This document shows, one piece after another, positions 21,612-33,706 of a stretch of 64,000 nucleotides of DNA. The notes beneath the pieces are model-generated. The model did no database searches, was not told the origin of the DNA, and worked only from the letters and a program-made list of their open reading frames with translations. The number at the start of each line of letters is the position of its first letter. The stretch's first letter is position 1. This DNA is from Haliotis asinina. Lineage: Eukaryota; Mollusca; Gastropoda; Lepetellida; Haliotidae. The position numbers were made by a program, and so were the translations under genes. The DNA lies in the NCBI RefSeq assembly GCF_037392515.1, contig NC_090283.1, positions 27,234,249-27,298,248 of the forward strand, written 5' to 3'.

Positions 21612-24600
21612 CTGAAAATAAACATGTGACAGCATATTGACCAGTAGGAAACAATATCTGAACCCAAATCCTTCACTGTCTTGACAAAACAGGTGCTCCA
21701 AGGTATCAAGAATAGTGTGGTGAAATCTCATATTTACTGGAGAAAGTTTTGCTACAGAAAGCATCTCATTTAAAGGTCACATATACTCATATAGGGTACA
21801 AATGCAAAATCACTTGCTGACATTGTTATAAATGAAACCCCGTCATTAAAACTGCTCATTTCGATCTTTAATTACCTTAAATCGACCTTTTTATCAACAG
21901 TGCACAATTCTCAACCAATCAGAGCGGCGTGTCTCCGTGACGTAATAGTAGGTATAGAAATGAGGGTCTGTGCAGAATTCATCTACATTTCAGGGGGTAA
22001 ATTATTTCGTTTACAGATTTGTACAAACCTGAAATTGCGAAAGCTGTTATGAAAAATGAAAGCTATATGTTCTCACAATCTACTATGACTTAGTTTTGTC
22101 TCCTGCTTTGCCTAGTTTTCGAGTTACAACCGCTCCAAGCAAAACAAATCTCTTCACAACAAGGAGGAAACCAGCAATGGCTGGGTATATATGTCCTTTA
22201 AAACAGGGCCACACACAGTTGTTCTCCTATCAGTGCAAGGTTAACATCCTCTTTGAATCAAACAAAAGCTGATCATTATAATCAAATAGGAAAAGAGTTT
22301 TAACTATTGACACATGTAGTTATACCAAGGGTAAAGGCTGACTTACCGACTGTGTTCAATGGTCGTCTGTGGGGCAGAAGCCCAAAGGTATAATTGAACA
22401 CACCTCTCCCAAAAAATATTGGTGGAGAAAACCCACATATCCGGGTGAGTACTAGCTGTAATTTGCGAACAAAAGACCCCTCAGGGTTAGGCACTTGAGA
22501 ATATAAGTCATTTTCTCCAAAGGTATACACAGGACAGACATCAGCTCTGGAAGAGAGAGACATGGTTGATGACCACAATCATTATCTGAATGAGTGAGCA
22601 AAGTTTTTTATCTAGCCTCATGTAAGAATGTCGAGTTTTGATTGGTCCACATGACTCTGATGAAATACCATGTACATCCATCATGATCCTCGAGCGGGAG
22701 TATAAAAGTCGTGTACTCCCGCTACGAAAGTCATATCACCCTGCTACGCCTTGGTAACGACGCAAAGTGAGAAAAGCGTGCATCGACAAGCCTTTAGTAA
22801 CCTGCGGTGCATTGAGGTCAAACGATCAGCTGGTGTCAACATGGCAGAAAAGGGCTTTATACATTGTGACCATGTGGAGAATCAAACCCGTGTGTTTGGT
22901 AATGAGCAATAGCCCTAACCGCTAGGCTACCCCACTGTCCCTCATTTTTGAAGCCATGAATGGGATGAGTAGAGGTGGTCACTGAATAAAAGGTTTGTAA
23001 CAGTGTAAGATGGACAAGCTACAGTAGTGCCTGATGAGCAAGGGATTCTTGTAACATTATTCTTATAAATTACTATACTATATTCAAGTACAGATTTTAA
23101 ACTTTTTTAGAGGCCAAGGGTCCCATACAGATTCTGAAATCATACTCTCAGGGTCAGGCACCTAATCGTCAGCTCACAAAGCAAGCAATCAAAACCACTC
23201 TGCCACTATGCCACTGGTTGTTGAGATCATTGTATACTCAGTAAGATCTTGGTCCAAGACAATAGCTAAAAATTTCTGATCAGAGAACACATATACCCAC
23301 TGTTTCTATCATATAGTATCATTTTACACCAATACGATATTTATGATATTATCTCAAATCACCAAACCAACAGTATGAAAAGAAACAAAAGTTAGATGGC
23401 TGAAATATACCTTGCTGAATACATGTTCTTACTCTTACAACTCAGATAGTCCTCTAGCCATGTGGGGTGGGTGGGGTAGCCTAGTGATTAAAGTATTTGC
23501 TTGTCATGTCAAAGACTCTCTTCCCCACATGGATACAATGTGTCAAGCCCATTTCTAGTGTAAAACTAAATTCACTCACTCACTCATTTTAGCAGTGTAT
23601 GGAGACAAGAATACAAATTATTGCCAAAGTCTAAAAAATACTTCCATCAGGGGCGCGGTGGGCAAGCTGGCTAAGGCGCCAGGCTCATGATCCAGCAAGG
23701 TTGAGGTGTCGGGATCGAGCCCACCTGTGACCAGCTGTAAAAACCTTGGAGTCTACTTTGTGTGCAGACTCTTCCAGTGTTCTCACATCCCCTAGTGTGC
23801 AGTACACAACCCTGTGCACTTAAAAGAACCCACGAATCCGTTGGTAGATAACCAGATGGTGGCCACATGAACACGTGCAAACACCTAGTTGTGGGTATAT
23901 TAACGTGCAGTAAACTTGGACAATGTACTGTGACTATGTGTCTCAGTCCGCCCAGCTGTGAATGAGTACCTCATCAGGATGAGAGAGCCTCAATAAACAT
24001 GGTGCGCCAAGTGGCAGCAAGAGTTGTACACTCCCCAGGGAGTTGAGAATGAAATACGATGTGCTGTTGAGATTGACATCCAGTGATCAAGGGAAAAATA
24101 CCAGCACCTCTAGCATGCACTAGTACACGCACATGTGCGCTATAATCATATCATATCATATCATATCATATCATATCATATCATATCATATCATATCATA
24201 TCATATCATATCATATCTACATCGCTCCAAAGTAATGGCAGTAATGTTTCCACGGATCAAACTGTTGTTGCTGGTTTGTTGTTAAATGGCACACTCACCA
24301 ATATCCCAGCAATATGGAGACAGTCTGTAAATAACTTTTAATTTAAATGGGTTTATTTGTTACAATCAAAATTATATATTCAGAGACTAAGCATTAGTCT
24401 ATACCTACCCATGTTTCATGGCTATTTTTATGAAACCTTTCCGATTTTTCAAAATGAGTCTGAAATTTCCAGGAGCAGCATTCAGTGCTTCAATGGCTCC
24501 TCCAACAACAAGGCCAAGGACATTGCCCTTCCCGGCCTTGGATAGAAGATACTCCATGCATTCCTTGCTGGCACTACAGGATCCTGAAACAACAATCGCA

Positions 24601-27600
24601 TGATTTATATCTCAGAACAGAGGTTTCACCTTATCTACACAGGACTTCATCTTATCTTCATGTCAAATGCTTTAATTTCATTGGTTGATGATGCATTAAC
24701 AAGTTTCCGTTCTCCACTCCCTCCCAGGATTTTGACAACTGGAAATAATGTTACCCGCTACCACGGTAACAGCCAAACTTTGTGCCGAGAAGCTGTACTG
24801 CTAACAATTGTATGACGTCATAATATGACGTATGCAGTGTTTGATCAGCTGTATCTTAGTTCACTGTGTACAAATTTACTCCACAGACTGTCACTGCTTT
24901 AATTAACTATTGTATACATTGTATACATTGTATACATTGAATCGCACATCAACTTAAACACAACTAGACATTCTTATAGCAATTTTAAGCTTGTTAGACA
25001 ATGCAAAAAAATCCAGTCGAGAGACAGACAAAATCTTGTTTACATGTCATGTAGTGGGTAGCGATCTTCAAAATACAATGATATTTTTTACATTTAACAT
25101 GGCAGTAAGATAAAGCTCATGCCGTATTACCCCTGGATAATATCAGTGGAGCAGTTTTTCAGACAACACTATGTTATCTTGTTGAATGTTCTTTTTCTGC
25201 ATTTTGCTAATTCAATCATTATCATGATCCAAATCAAAGTAACACTTACTGCTAATTTATTTTAAAGTGCCTATTTAACATTTTGAAACAGAACATATAC
25301 AGAAAATTTAACATCTCCTAACATGTATTACTTTGTCAAGTTAAAAGCAAAGAAAACTACCAAATCCCTAAAAAATATCTCAGTATAAAACAAATCTAGA
25401 AATATTATAAGATATATGCTTCTCTCGAGGGTAATATGGTCTGATATACCATCTTTGTAGCAGTGTCAACAGAGCCGTTATGTGAGGGTTGACACTGCTA
25501 CAAAGAGTCGTACATCAGACCGTATTACCCGAGGAAGAAGCATACAATGTATTTATCTTACCGCCATGTTAAACGTGCAAAATATCATTTTATTTTATTT
25601 GGAATATTGCTACTGACTATATGATATGTAAACAAAATGGCGTCTGCCTGTCGACTGGATTTTTAAAATCAGCAAACATATTCTGACAAGCACAAAACTG
25701 ATATCAAAATGGTTAATTGTGTTTAAGTTGAGCGTGCAAATGATTCATCATATAAAACAGTTTAAATGAAGCAATGGAAATTGGTGAAATGAATGTCTAC
25801 ATTGTTGAACTCAAAAACAGCTGATCAAATGCTTTTCAAACTCCGGACACTGCATGAGTCGTATTATGATGCCATACCATAATGTTAGAGACACAGCATG
25901 GCAGCAGGTGAAAAATATACATGTAATATATTCATTTCATTTATGGCACTTGGTCTTGAACACAGCTAACATCACATTACTGGGCCAGTAATAGCATTGC
26001 TCTGGCCTGTACCACTGGTACTGGAATAATGTAGAACAGTATAGAGCCAATATTGCTTGCGGCCTGTTCCAGTCAAAACTGTACAGTGCCATACATGGAT
26101 GGTTACCTTAAATACTGCACCACAATATCAATCATTCCGGCCCAGTATCGATAGTGCACTTCCTGTCGGGCGAATTGTAGGGCATTATTTCAGGACCATG
26201 TCGTCTGCTTGAGAGTGATGGCCAAAAGGTTGAGTGAGACATTTTCTACATTTTTCGATGTAAATTTACTGTGGCACAAAAAAGTAATGGTATTTGTTGA
26301 GAAGCTCTTATCTTTTCATCTTGCTTTATGAACTAAACTCATATATGGATAAACTTGGGTTTTCTTTTCTAGAGTTTCATTTGGTATCAGCTTGGTGTAA
26401 GTAGTAGAAACTTCTGTAACGATACAATATATTTATACTACACATATCCAACTAGTGCTTGCTCAAAGTGCTGGTATTTATTTCCTTTGACGATGGGATA
26501 TCAATCTCAACATCACATCATATTAGCAATTCTCAACACCATGGGGAGTATACAACTCTTACTGCCACTAGGCGCGCCAAGTTTACTGTGGCTCCCTCAT
26601 CCTAATGAGGTACCCAGTTCACAGCTGGGTGGGCTGAGACACAAGGTCACAGTACGTTGTCCAATGTACATTGTAACTTGCTGTACCCGCAACTAGGTGT
26701 TTACACATATTGTTGTGGCCACCATCTGGTCATATACTGACAGATTTGTGGTTTCTTTTAAGTGCACAGGGTTATATTTCTGATTTTTATCTATTACTGA
26801 TCAATATTTAGTTAATGACTAGTGATCTCTATGATCTATATCAATGGGTGATCTTTTTGAATTTATCTTCCTGTTACTAATCCACTAGGTGTGCTGATCC
26901 GGACAGTCCAACCTTAAATTGACGGCGCATGTCGTATGCGTGATGTGCGCCATACGTGTTATTATTACATTTACAGACAGTTTACCAGTATAGCCTTCGC
27001 CATCACTGGGAACGTTCACGCTGGTGCATGGACAGCATATCTTTTCCCTTTCACGATGATATATCAAGTGTTATTTCCTGAAATATTTATTCTATGATTC
27101 TATGATACACCTGGGATAGGCATGGCAGCACACATTGCAAGTATGAATCGCGAAATGGCAGTTCGAAGCGAGGCGGTGGAATCAGTTGATCGTTTTCAGG
27201 TCATGTTTTGTCGTTTTGTTGACGTTTTGCAGTCAGTCATTTTCGTCTGGCACTAGATGTCTCAGTATCACACATTTGAAACTGCAGTGTATTTTCATTG
27301 TATATGTACTCAAATCGTCTTAGTATTACGGACAATATAGCTGCATTCATGGAATTCACTAAGGTGGGGAGCTGATGTGATGAGCGAAATGTGAAACACT
27401 GAAAGTCTTGTTATGTAAATTTTAATTTCATGTAAATTTCATCGGGTCGTTCATGATGGGATTGAGATTTCTGACAATACAGATACTTAGCAGGTACAGA
27501 GGACAGTGAGAAACAATGGTGAAGTAATTGTAAAATAACAGTAACGGACGAATTATGGCAGTTATCGCCTACATGTAGCCAACTTGCAAATGCAATAAAT

Positions 27601-30041
27601 TGGGGATAACTAAAATACCTACTGTACTTTTTTATGTCTGTAATTCTTTGTGATGCATGAAATATTAATTCACTGTATAGATAAATAATAAATAAAAATA
27701 TTGCAAATTTCTACAATGACTGCATTTTAATGATCTTCTCAATTAAGTGTATAAATTAAAACATTTTTCTTAAGTTTCAATAAAGGAAATAATATTAAAA
27801 TATAAATTTATTAAATATACTAAGCAAAACTACCATTAGGTTAAGTACACATTTAAGGGCACTTTCCAAATTATATTTTTCATTACACAACTAAACAATA
27901 CATATATTCATATTGATAATAAATTTCAATCTCTAATATAAATGGTACTGTTACGTGCTGTCAGCATCGAATGATTTACATTTTTCTGCAGTGTCTACAT
28001 ACATCCTGTCTTCACAATGATCAGATTATTGTAACAGTCATGAAAAAGCTCGTATTTCATTTTTCAGACCTCGCTCTTTCTGCTTTGTTGCATTATATTG
28101 ATTTTTCAAATTCCAACACAAATATATCAATAAAGTCAATATCTTTTCCCACTTTACATTGTATTTGCACTGTACAATGTAAATCTATCTGATTCTTTGT
28201 ATGCTGGTGCATGTATACTTTAATATTACATTACACATCCATGACATTATTCAGTCATTGTACATTGTACTGTTCTTTGTTATAATATAAATAAATGCAT
28301 CAACATATCTTCATATAATAACTGTGGGGTTAAATTCAAATTAATATCATCAAAAACATATATTTGATAATAAACAGATTTTCTGTGTATATTCCTAACA
28401 AACAGACAAAACCTAAAGTTTTCTTTTAGAACTGTTGAATGAAAATCAGAAAGTCAGATAGTTAAAGTTAGACAGTACATGGTCTGTCATGAGAAATATT
28501 TTGTCAATTTAATGTTACCATAACAAGAAACATATGAAATGTCATGTTATGATTCACATCCTCTTGGGTGGTCAGAATTATATACTGTTTGTTGTGAGAA
28601 ATCTCTGTAAATATATTAAGAGCTTTAAATGGTGTTAAACTTTTATAGGAAATGAATCAGTAAATTCACATATATAACAGGATGCACAACACTGACTGGT
28701 GGACATATTTTACAAGGTGTAAATATTTGATTTCAAGCTATGATGGCTGGTTTTTCTGATGCAGCCAACTAACTGCTTGGACAAACAGATGCATGACACT
28801 TATATAAGTATACATAAAAATATACAGTAGTGTCAGAATTTTAAACCAAAATGGATTCAGATTAGTGACAAACTGCTGCTGAAAACGTAATATTTATGTC
28901 TCTAACTAACTGTTAGATTTTATACGGAATTTCTTCAAGTGTCAGGGATGTGTAATTATCACAAATTCTCAATAAAGAACTTCCAGGGAATACTCTTTCA
29001 CCGGAGGTGTATCTCCGATTTTCTTTTACGTTGAGATCGGTGGTAGTATAGGAGCTATTTGTAATATTTTAATGTGGCAATAGTTAAAGAATTACCGTTG
29101 GGAATAACATAAGGGCTGATAATGTATAACAAAGGATTTTCATTATTTCACAGATGCTACGACACCCGAGACTTGTTCTGTCTTGCGTTCTGTCGTAGGA
29201 AATGCCGTGACAATGCAGCAACATTTCATGGCGTTTTCCCTGTTATCTTCTATCGTGTCAGTTTGTACTGCATTTGAAAATTAAACAAACGATGCCTTTC
29301 TAAACTAAAACGCAAAGCAAATCATGTGTCCGTTAATGACTTTTCGTCATAAACGATCGTTTTTACAATGAAGGTTACCACGGCAACGCGTTTGCTGGGT
29401 TCTGTCTTTACATGTTGCAAGTTGTCGCTGCGCACTTTGAGTCGGGAACCAGACCGGAAGCGAGACGTTGGACCGTTGCTTATATCATATCAAAAGGAGA
29501 GTTTTTGCCCCTCGCAACAAAAAGATCGCCCATAGCATGCCCAGACATACCTACCTGTCAACATGAAATAGTCCCTGAAGAATGGAAACTTATATTGGCC
29601 TGGGAGGGTAAGTAAATATGGACGCAGGCCAGGAAATAGTTCACTGAATCCTGTGCCTTCAGTGGCATAATTGCAAAAATGGCTGTAACACATAACACCA
29701 TGGGGATGACTTGCAAATATGTAGTTCTTGTTGGGATTCAATTCCACTGTCTTTGTCAGTTTCAGTGGGAAAAAGTTGGCAAAGTACTTCCACATTTTCC
29801 ATTTGCGGACCCACTGGACACGCCGACCTCCATGGGTGCTCTGGTGGCGGTCATAGTAGTACCATACCAAATAGATTAAGGATATATAGTAGAAACGTGT
29901 GAATAGCAGGTAGAAAGCCAGGAACAGACATGAGAAACCCAGGAACAGGAACGAAAGCGTGAACTGGTAAACTGCCACGGTCTGCAGGCGACGCTCCAGT
30001 GGAATCCTCAGGGGAGCAAACTCTATCCCCAAAATCTTCAT
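21457..30041 (-). CDS. MOGAT2: MOGAT/DGAT2-family acyltransferase, complete (338 aa)
   Basis: Coding exons on the minus strand are 30041-29555, 24583-24409, 22546-22347 and 21611-21457, totalling 1017 nt with stop. All junctions are GT-AG and in phase. The family moves acyl groups from acyl-CoA onto mono- or diacylglycerol at the ER membrane in triacylglycerol synthesis. Seen here: a short N-terminus MKILGIEFAPL, hydrophobic residues about 26-63, HPHG at residues 112-115, RKGFIKIAMKHGADVCPVY, FGEND and GRGVF. The missing long N-terminal extension and the length favour monoacylglycerol acyltransferases (334-335 residues) over DGAT2, though substrate cannot be read from sequence. The ATG lies 3 nt inside an exon with its own acceptor, so a non-coding 5' exon must exist upstream. 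Confidence 0.93.
21769..22202. mobile_element. Short MITE in acyltransferase intron
   Basis: The left end TTTAAAGGTCACATATACTC and the right end GGGTATATATGTCCTTTAAA form imperfect inverted repeats of about 20 bp around 390 bp without coding capacity. It lies between the last two coding exons. Confidence 0.55.
22347..22546 (-). CDS. MOGAT2: Acyltransferase gene, third coding exon
   Basis: The acceptor TCTCTCTTCCAG lies above 22546 and the donor GTAAGT is at 22346-22341. It encodes ADVCPVYTFGENDLYSQVPN, then PEGSFVRKLQLV, GFSPPIFFGRGVFNYTFGLL and PHRRPLNTV. FGEN and GRGVF are family landmarks. Confidence 0.95.
22687..22722. repeat. Small perfect hairpin around a TATAAAAG
   Basis: AGCGGGAGTA and TACTCCCGCT form a 10-bp perfect stem around an 11-base loop. 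It sits in the intron between the second and third acyltransferase coding exons. No function is inferred. Confidence 0.7.
22875..22945 (-). mobile_element. SINE family 1 head fragment
   Basis: GAGAATCAAACCCGTGTGTT, CCGCTAGGCTACCCCACTG: the tRNA-like head in reverse, without body or tail. The B-box is recognisable. Confidence 0.75.
22950..23460. other. Intronic DNA, nothing recognised
   Basis: Sequence between two SINE copies within the acyltransferase gene. No feature identified. Confidence 0.4.
23466..23590 (+). mobile_element. SINE family 1 copy, internally shortened
   Basis: GTGGGGTAGCCTAGTGATTA, GTCAAGCCCATTTCTAGTG, then directly TAAAACTAAATTCACTCAC. The TATTGCTGGAATATTGC segment is deleted. 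Confidence 0.82.
23648..24060 (+). mobile_element. SINE family 3, tRNA-derived with long body
   Basis: A tRNA-like head: A-box-like TGGGCAAGCTGGCTAAGGC, an anticodon-like region GCTCATGATC, and B-box GGATCGAGCCC. A body of about 300 bp follows, including CTGTGCACTTAAAAGAACCC, CAGATGGTGGCCAC and CCTCATCAGGATGAGAGAGC. A second, inverted copy of the body is at 26531-26775. Confidence 0.85.
24145..24217 (+). repeat. (TCATA)n microsatellite
   Basis: About 14 perfect TCATA units in the intron between the second and third acyltransferase coding exons. Confidence 0.98.
24295..24335 (-). mobile_element. SINE family 2 tail fragment
   Basis: CAATATCCCAGCAATATGGA and GACAGTCTGTAAATAA match the reversed 3' part of family 2. 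Confidence 0.55.
24409..24583 (-). CDS. MOGAT2: Acyltransferase gene, second coding exon
   Basis: The acceptor GTTGTTTCAG lies above 24583 and the donor GTAGGT is at 24408-24403. It encodes SCSASKECMEYLLSKAGKGN, VLGLVVGGAIEALNAAPGNF and RLILKNRKGFIKIAMKHG. The VVGGA.E and RKGF motifs are diagnostic. The plus-strand reading frames over it are antisense shadows. Confidence 0.95.
24906..24941. repeat. Triplicated TGTATACAT palindrome
   Basis: Three adjacent copies of the 10-mer TGTATACATT within the left arm of the foldback element. They are absent from the matching part of the right arm. Confidence 0.85.
25423..25546. repeat. Internal hairpin, about 52-bp arms
   Basis: The left arm starts TGCTTCTCTCGAGGGTAATA and ends TGTAGCAGTGTCAAC. 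The right arm starts GTTGACACTGCTACA and ends with the matching complement GAGGAAGAAGCA. The loop is about 17 bases. It is placed asymmetrically in the foldback element, next to the right arm. Confidence 0.92.
26531..26775 (-). mobile_element. SINE family 3, body fragment
   Basis: Read in reverse it contains CTGTGCACTTAAAAG, CCAGATGGTGGCCACAA and CCTCATTAGGATGAGGGAGC, matching the 23648 copy over about 240 bp. The tRNA-like head is missing. Confidence 0.8.
26780..29550 (-). other. First coding intron of the acyltransferase gene, remainder
   Basis: Very AT-rich, with no repeat or exon identified. A GC-richer piece at 29150-29480 has no coding signal on either strand that I trust. Confidence 0.45.
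29555..30041 (-). CDS. MOGAT2: Acyltransferase gene, first coding exon
   Basis: The acceptor TTGCTCTTGTTTCAG ends just above 30044, ATG is at 30041-30039 and the donor GTAGGT is at 29554-29549. It encodes MKILGIEFAPLRIPLERRLQ, two hydrophobic stretches to about residue 63, HGGRRVQWVRKWKMWKYF, NYIFASHPHG and PFFRDYFMLTG. The start was chosen because family members begin close to EFAPL. Confidence 0.95.
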
Positions 30042-30044
30042 CCT

Positions 30045-31020
30045 CTGAAACAAGAGCAAATACAGTATGCAGTCTTCATGAATGGTGTTTCAAAGTAACA
30101 GGACATTGGGTTCTGTAAATTTCAGATGTCTGTCTGACCTACTGAAAACACAGGACCCAAAGAATAAAAAACCCACAACTTCAGATGTAATATTTTTAAT
30201 AACTGGCATTGACATTTATTAACAAATGTAATTTTACAAACTGCGAACAAGTGGAACATGTCACATTTAATAGCAACTGTCAGTCATTGTGACAAATACA
30301 GTCACTGGAGCTGCCTGATTTGTCCGAGGGTCTAACACTATACATAAACACTCCAATATGTAGTTAAAAACTAAGTACTAGCTGTTTAACAATAGTTCAT
30401 ACACTGCTATAATATCATACGGGCATCTAAAACATAGTTATATTACTGTTGCAAAAGTTTTACTGAGCTAAATGTAAGAAAAAGTGACAGAGACTTCTAA
30501 ATGATAGCATATATATAGACTAACACCTAGTCTCTGAAATGAACATATTTTACAGAAACAAATAATAATCATAAAATATAATTTTCAGAAACTGTGACTG
30601 TGGGACCACTGAACAACATATTTATCTTACCGAACACCTAATTTTAATTTTGGACTGTTTGAAGCACTTCTGTTGAAAGCAAGGCGAATCGCCATTTAGA
30701 GTTACTTCCATTCCATCGATTTTCAATCGCGAAACATTGGTAATTTCCATGCTTGATGTTAATCAAGGTAAAAAAGTACTACCATGAAGCATCAGAAGAG
30801 TTCGGAATTCCCAGCGGTGTACATTGAAAATAATACATCGCCTGTAAGCAGGGTACATTGAAACAGTGCTCGGCCAATCAGAAAGCGACAGTTCTCATCA
30901 ATAATGAGCAGACCTTGAGTACTTTGCACCCTTTTTGTTGGAACTGTGGCAACTGATAGCACCCCTATATTAAACAAACATAAGAAGTCTTTGCCACATG
31001 TTTACTTCTTCTTAATTTTT
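30045..31020 (-). other. Upstream region of the acyltransferase gene
   Basis: It must hold, or lead to, the non-coding first exon and promoter, because an acceptor precedes the start codon. I could not choose the exon. Confidence 0.35.
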
Positions 31021-31490
31021 GGTCACATGCAAGATGCCTGAAATGACCAGTGTCTGCATAATTGCCCAATGTGACGTCATGACATCACACTGCGAAAACA
31101 TCCTGTGATGTCACTGACAACACTACCACCGAGATGTTTCTCTATAAAAAGGCACACACGCTCACAGTATCTTTATCTGAGGAGTATTCACTCGTATAAC
31201 AATAAACACATTAGCAGATCTGGCTCTCTACTATTGTGTATTTCCAATGTCGGCTGTCAACATAATTGAAGACATTGGGTGCATTGTTTTACATAAGTCT
31301 GAACGTGGTCAAAGTGCTGTGGTAACCTTGAAGATAAGGTCAAGTCCACCAAAACTGGTGTTTGTGGAAATCTCAAAATGTGGGCTGTAACCAAATTTGA
31401 AGACATTGGGTACAACAATTTGTGAGATATTGTTTAACAAGAATAGGGATGTACATACATACAGACAGATGCTGCTGAGTTCAAAGTTAC
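31021..31490 (+). repeat. Dispersed repeat family 4, about two copies
   Basis: Shared phrases AAATGACCAGTGTCTG, CCAATGT, AATTGAAGACATTGGGT and CAAATTTGAAGACATTGGG recur here and at 53640-53960. The first copy is interrupted by the 31073-31243 insertion. The family's class is not known to me. Confidence 0.7.
31073..31243 (+). mobile_element. 171-bp LTR-like insertion flanked by CCAATGT
   Basis: CCAATGT occurs at 31066-31072 and 31244-31250, and the dispersed repeat continues seamlessly on both sides. The insert has TATAAAAAGG at about 31142 and AATAAA at about 31200, the order expected of an LTR promoter and poly(A) signal. It lacks clear TG...CA ends, so a SINE or another small element is possible. 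Confidence 0.55.
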
Positions 31491-31499
31491 CCATTTCAT

Positions 31500-33500
31500 G
31501 ATGAACCAAGGGACAATTACACCCAAGACATACAGAAAAATCTGGGAACATCCCCACTGTCCACAAGTACCATTATAATGGCGCTGTAGCATCCTGCCCC
31601 TCTGTGTGGGCCCTCTTTGTTTTGCGATGCTATGGTTGCCATTTCTGGATGCTGTGACTGCCGTTTTGTGTGCTCGGCAACCATTCTCGGGTGCTGTTGT
31701 TTTGTTTCTATTTCAAACAATTAGTTTTCTGTAAAAGGGGGTTTGCTTCAGTTTTAGAGGACATTGGGGCAGTTTCTGATGATTTTTGTTCTGTTTTGGT
31801 GTATATGAATTCAGTTTTGGTGTACACAAGTTCAGTTTTCATGATCTGTTCACCATTTGTATGGTAGGCTTGACTAGTGAGTACCTCTTGCTCCTCGTCC
31901 TCCTGTTCTGTTAGTTGTACTCACTCTCCTGTAGCTGGCTACTTATAATTAACTGATAATCTGGTTAGGCTAGATGTTGGTAGTGAGTAGGTGATGACTG
32001 ATACTGTGGGAGATAATACAGAATCACAGCTCCGTCATCATTATTGCTCCGTGTATGGCCACGGTTGCTAATAATTGACAAAGCAAATATGACAATACCA
32101 TATTCATTAACATCCACAAATGAATTACTCCTGATCTTGATGCATAGTAGAAGGTAGAGTCTGATCAGTTGCTTTTATGTGACATACATATTGTCCATCA
32201 TATGTCCAATGGCACACAGGTAAGAATCAAGATTTCATTCACATAACATATACTCTATTCCAAGTAAAACATGCTCAGAAAAAAATTGTAAATATTCATT
32301 CATATTTGGTTCTGGCGACCACAAATAACGAATTGCATACATGAAAGGCTGTGGTTTGATTCAGTGCATCATGACAGCCCTAGTAACTATGTACATTAAA
32401 CAGATAACAGTGGCAGTGAACATTGTTTCAGTGTTAGATTTGGGTGAAATTTTGAGTGGGTCCAAATTGATGAAAATAATGTTTCTGGACCCCCTCCGAT
32501 GTTAAATAGATGGGCAGGTGTAAAATAGAGGGGGTCCTCACTGAATTTGATGAGTCAAAACAATCCCAAACCCTTTCTTGAGCCAACACTGTTGTTTGTA
32601 TTATGCGTCGCTGTGCTAGCTACCCTATTTCTACACAGACTTGGGTAGGATACAGTACTGCTAGACACATATTAGATGATCCTGCACACTAAACGCATTT
32701 GTGACAAGAGAGGCGGTACAACGAATTGGACGAGTACACTTGGCTGCTACAGGTAGCTTGACGATTATGCACGTGCAATACATGCTAACCGTGACATGAA
32801 ATCAACACCGCATATTCCTTCGAATGATAAGACTGCAATTTCATGCATAAGATACTGATATTCCACGCTAACCTTTAGTCAAGACGAAGACAAATAAATG
32901 ATTGGGGCACTGACAAGCATTTTAGATATTCAACAATTTTGTTAAAAAAAACCCAGGAAAATGTCATTTGCTTCGTGAAATGGATCGGTGGTCCTAAACA
33001 TATTTGCTCAGTATATTGTGTTGATTCAATTCGTTAGGATATTGTACCTGTTCCCAAATCGAGTGTGCTATAACAAGTCATGCGTGAAACGCACAGGGAA
33101 AATGAACTTCTTGATATTTATCAGACAACCTGTCTCCCTCTTGTTTCAAGTGGATCGTTCCGTGGGGCGTTCCCAAGTATGCAAATTGGGGTCATTTGTC
33201 AGGTCGTGGATCATCGTATATGTGTTTAACAGTATTTGACAGCATAGATTTGTAAGGTATTGCAGTTATTTGGGTTACTCTACATTGCCATTTGGCCCAC
33301 ATTACCAGGGGTGAATATTGAGTTGAAGCTGGGAGATCCAGGGTGCCAGGTTCACTTTGTGCTCACTGCTATATGGAAACAGGTCACACCCCATGATATT
33401 TGAATGATATGATATGTAGATGCAATATACTAGACTGATAAATACGATATCACATTCTGACTGATATGTATATATCGACACCTAGCAGGAACTACTTTTA
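31500..33500. other. Non-coding, little recognised
   Basis: Only a 10-bp perfect stem (GGACCCCCTC / GAGGGGGTCC at about 32488-32541) stands out. No exon or transposon was identified. Confidence 0.4.
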
Positions 33501-33506
33501 AGCTCC

Positions 33507-33706
33507 AGTGAGTGAGTGAGTGAGTGAGTGAGTGACTGAATGAGTGACTGAGTGAGTGAGTGAGTGCGTGAATTAACAATATTCCAGCAATATCATAGTG
33601 AGGAACACCAGAATTGGTGCACATTGTACCCATATAAGAAATCGAACCGTGGTCTTTGGCGTGATGAGCAAAGGCTTCAATCACTAGGCTACCCCACTGC
33701 CCTTTA
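33507..33706 (-). mobile_element. SINE family 1 copy with (GTGA)n tail
   Basis: In reverse: tail GTGAGTGAGTGAGTG, CAATATTCCAGCAATATC, GAAATCGAACCGTGGTCTTT and CACTAGGCTACCCCACTGCC. Full length with a recognisable B-box. Confidence 0.85.

Larger units (their letters stand above)
24804..25885. mobile_element. 1.08-kb foldback element with about 320-bp arms
   Basis: The outer arms (24804 to about 25120 and 25885 back to about 25555) are diverged inverted copies. Matched landmarks are CTTAAACACAA / TTGTGTTTAAG, ATCCAGTCGA / TCGACTGGAT, TTTACATTTAACATGGC / GCCATGTTAAACG and GATCAGCTG / CAGCTGATC. TA dinucleotides at 24802-24803 and 25886-25887 could be a target duplication. It fills part of the first coding intron of the acyltransferase gene and has no coding capacity. 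Confidence 0.82.

Noticed and set aside
29412..29902. Plus-strand frames over the acyltransferase first coding exon
   Set aside because: They are antisense to an exon with HPHG and strong family similarity.
31142..31151. TATAAAAAGG as a promoter of the acyltransferase gene
   Set aside because: It is on the opposite strand and inside the 171-bp insertion.
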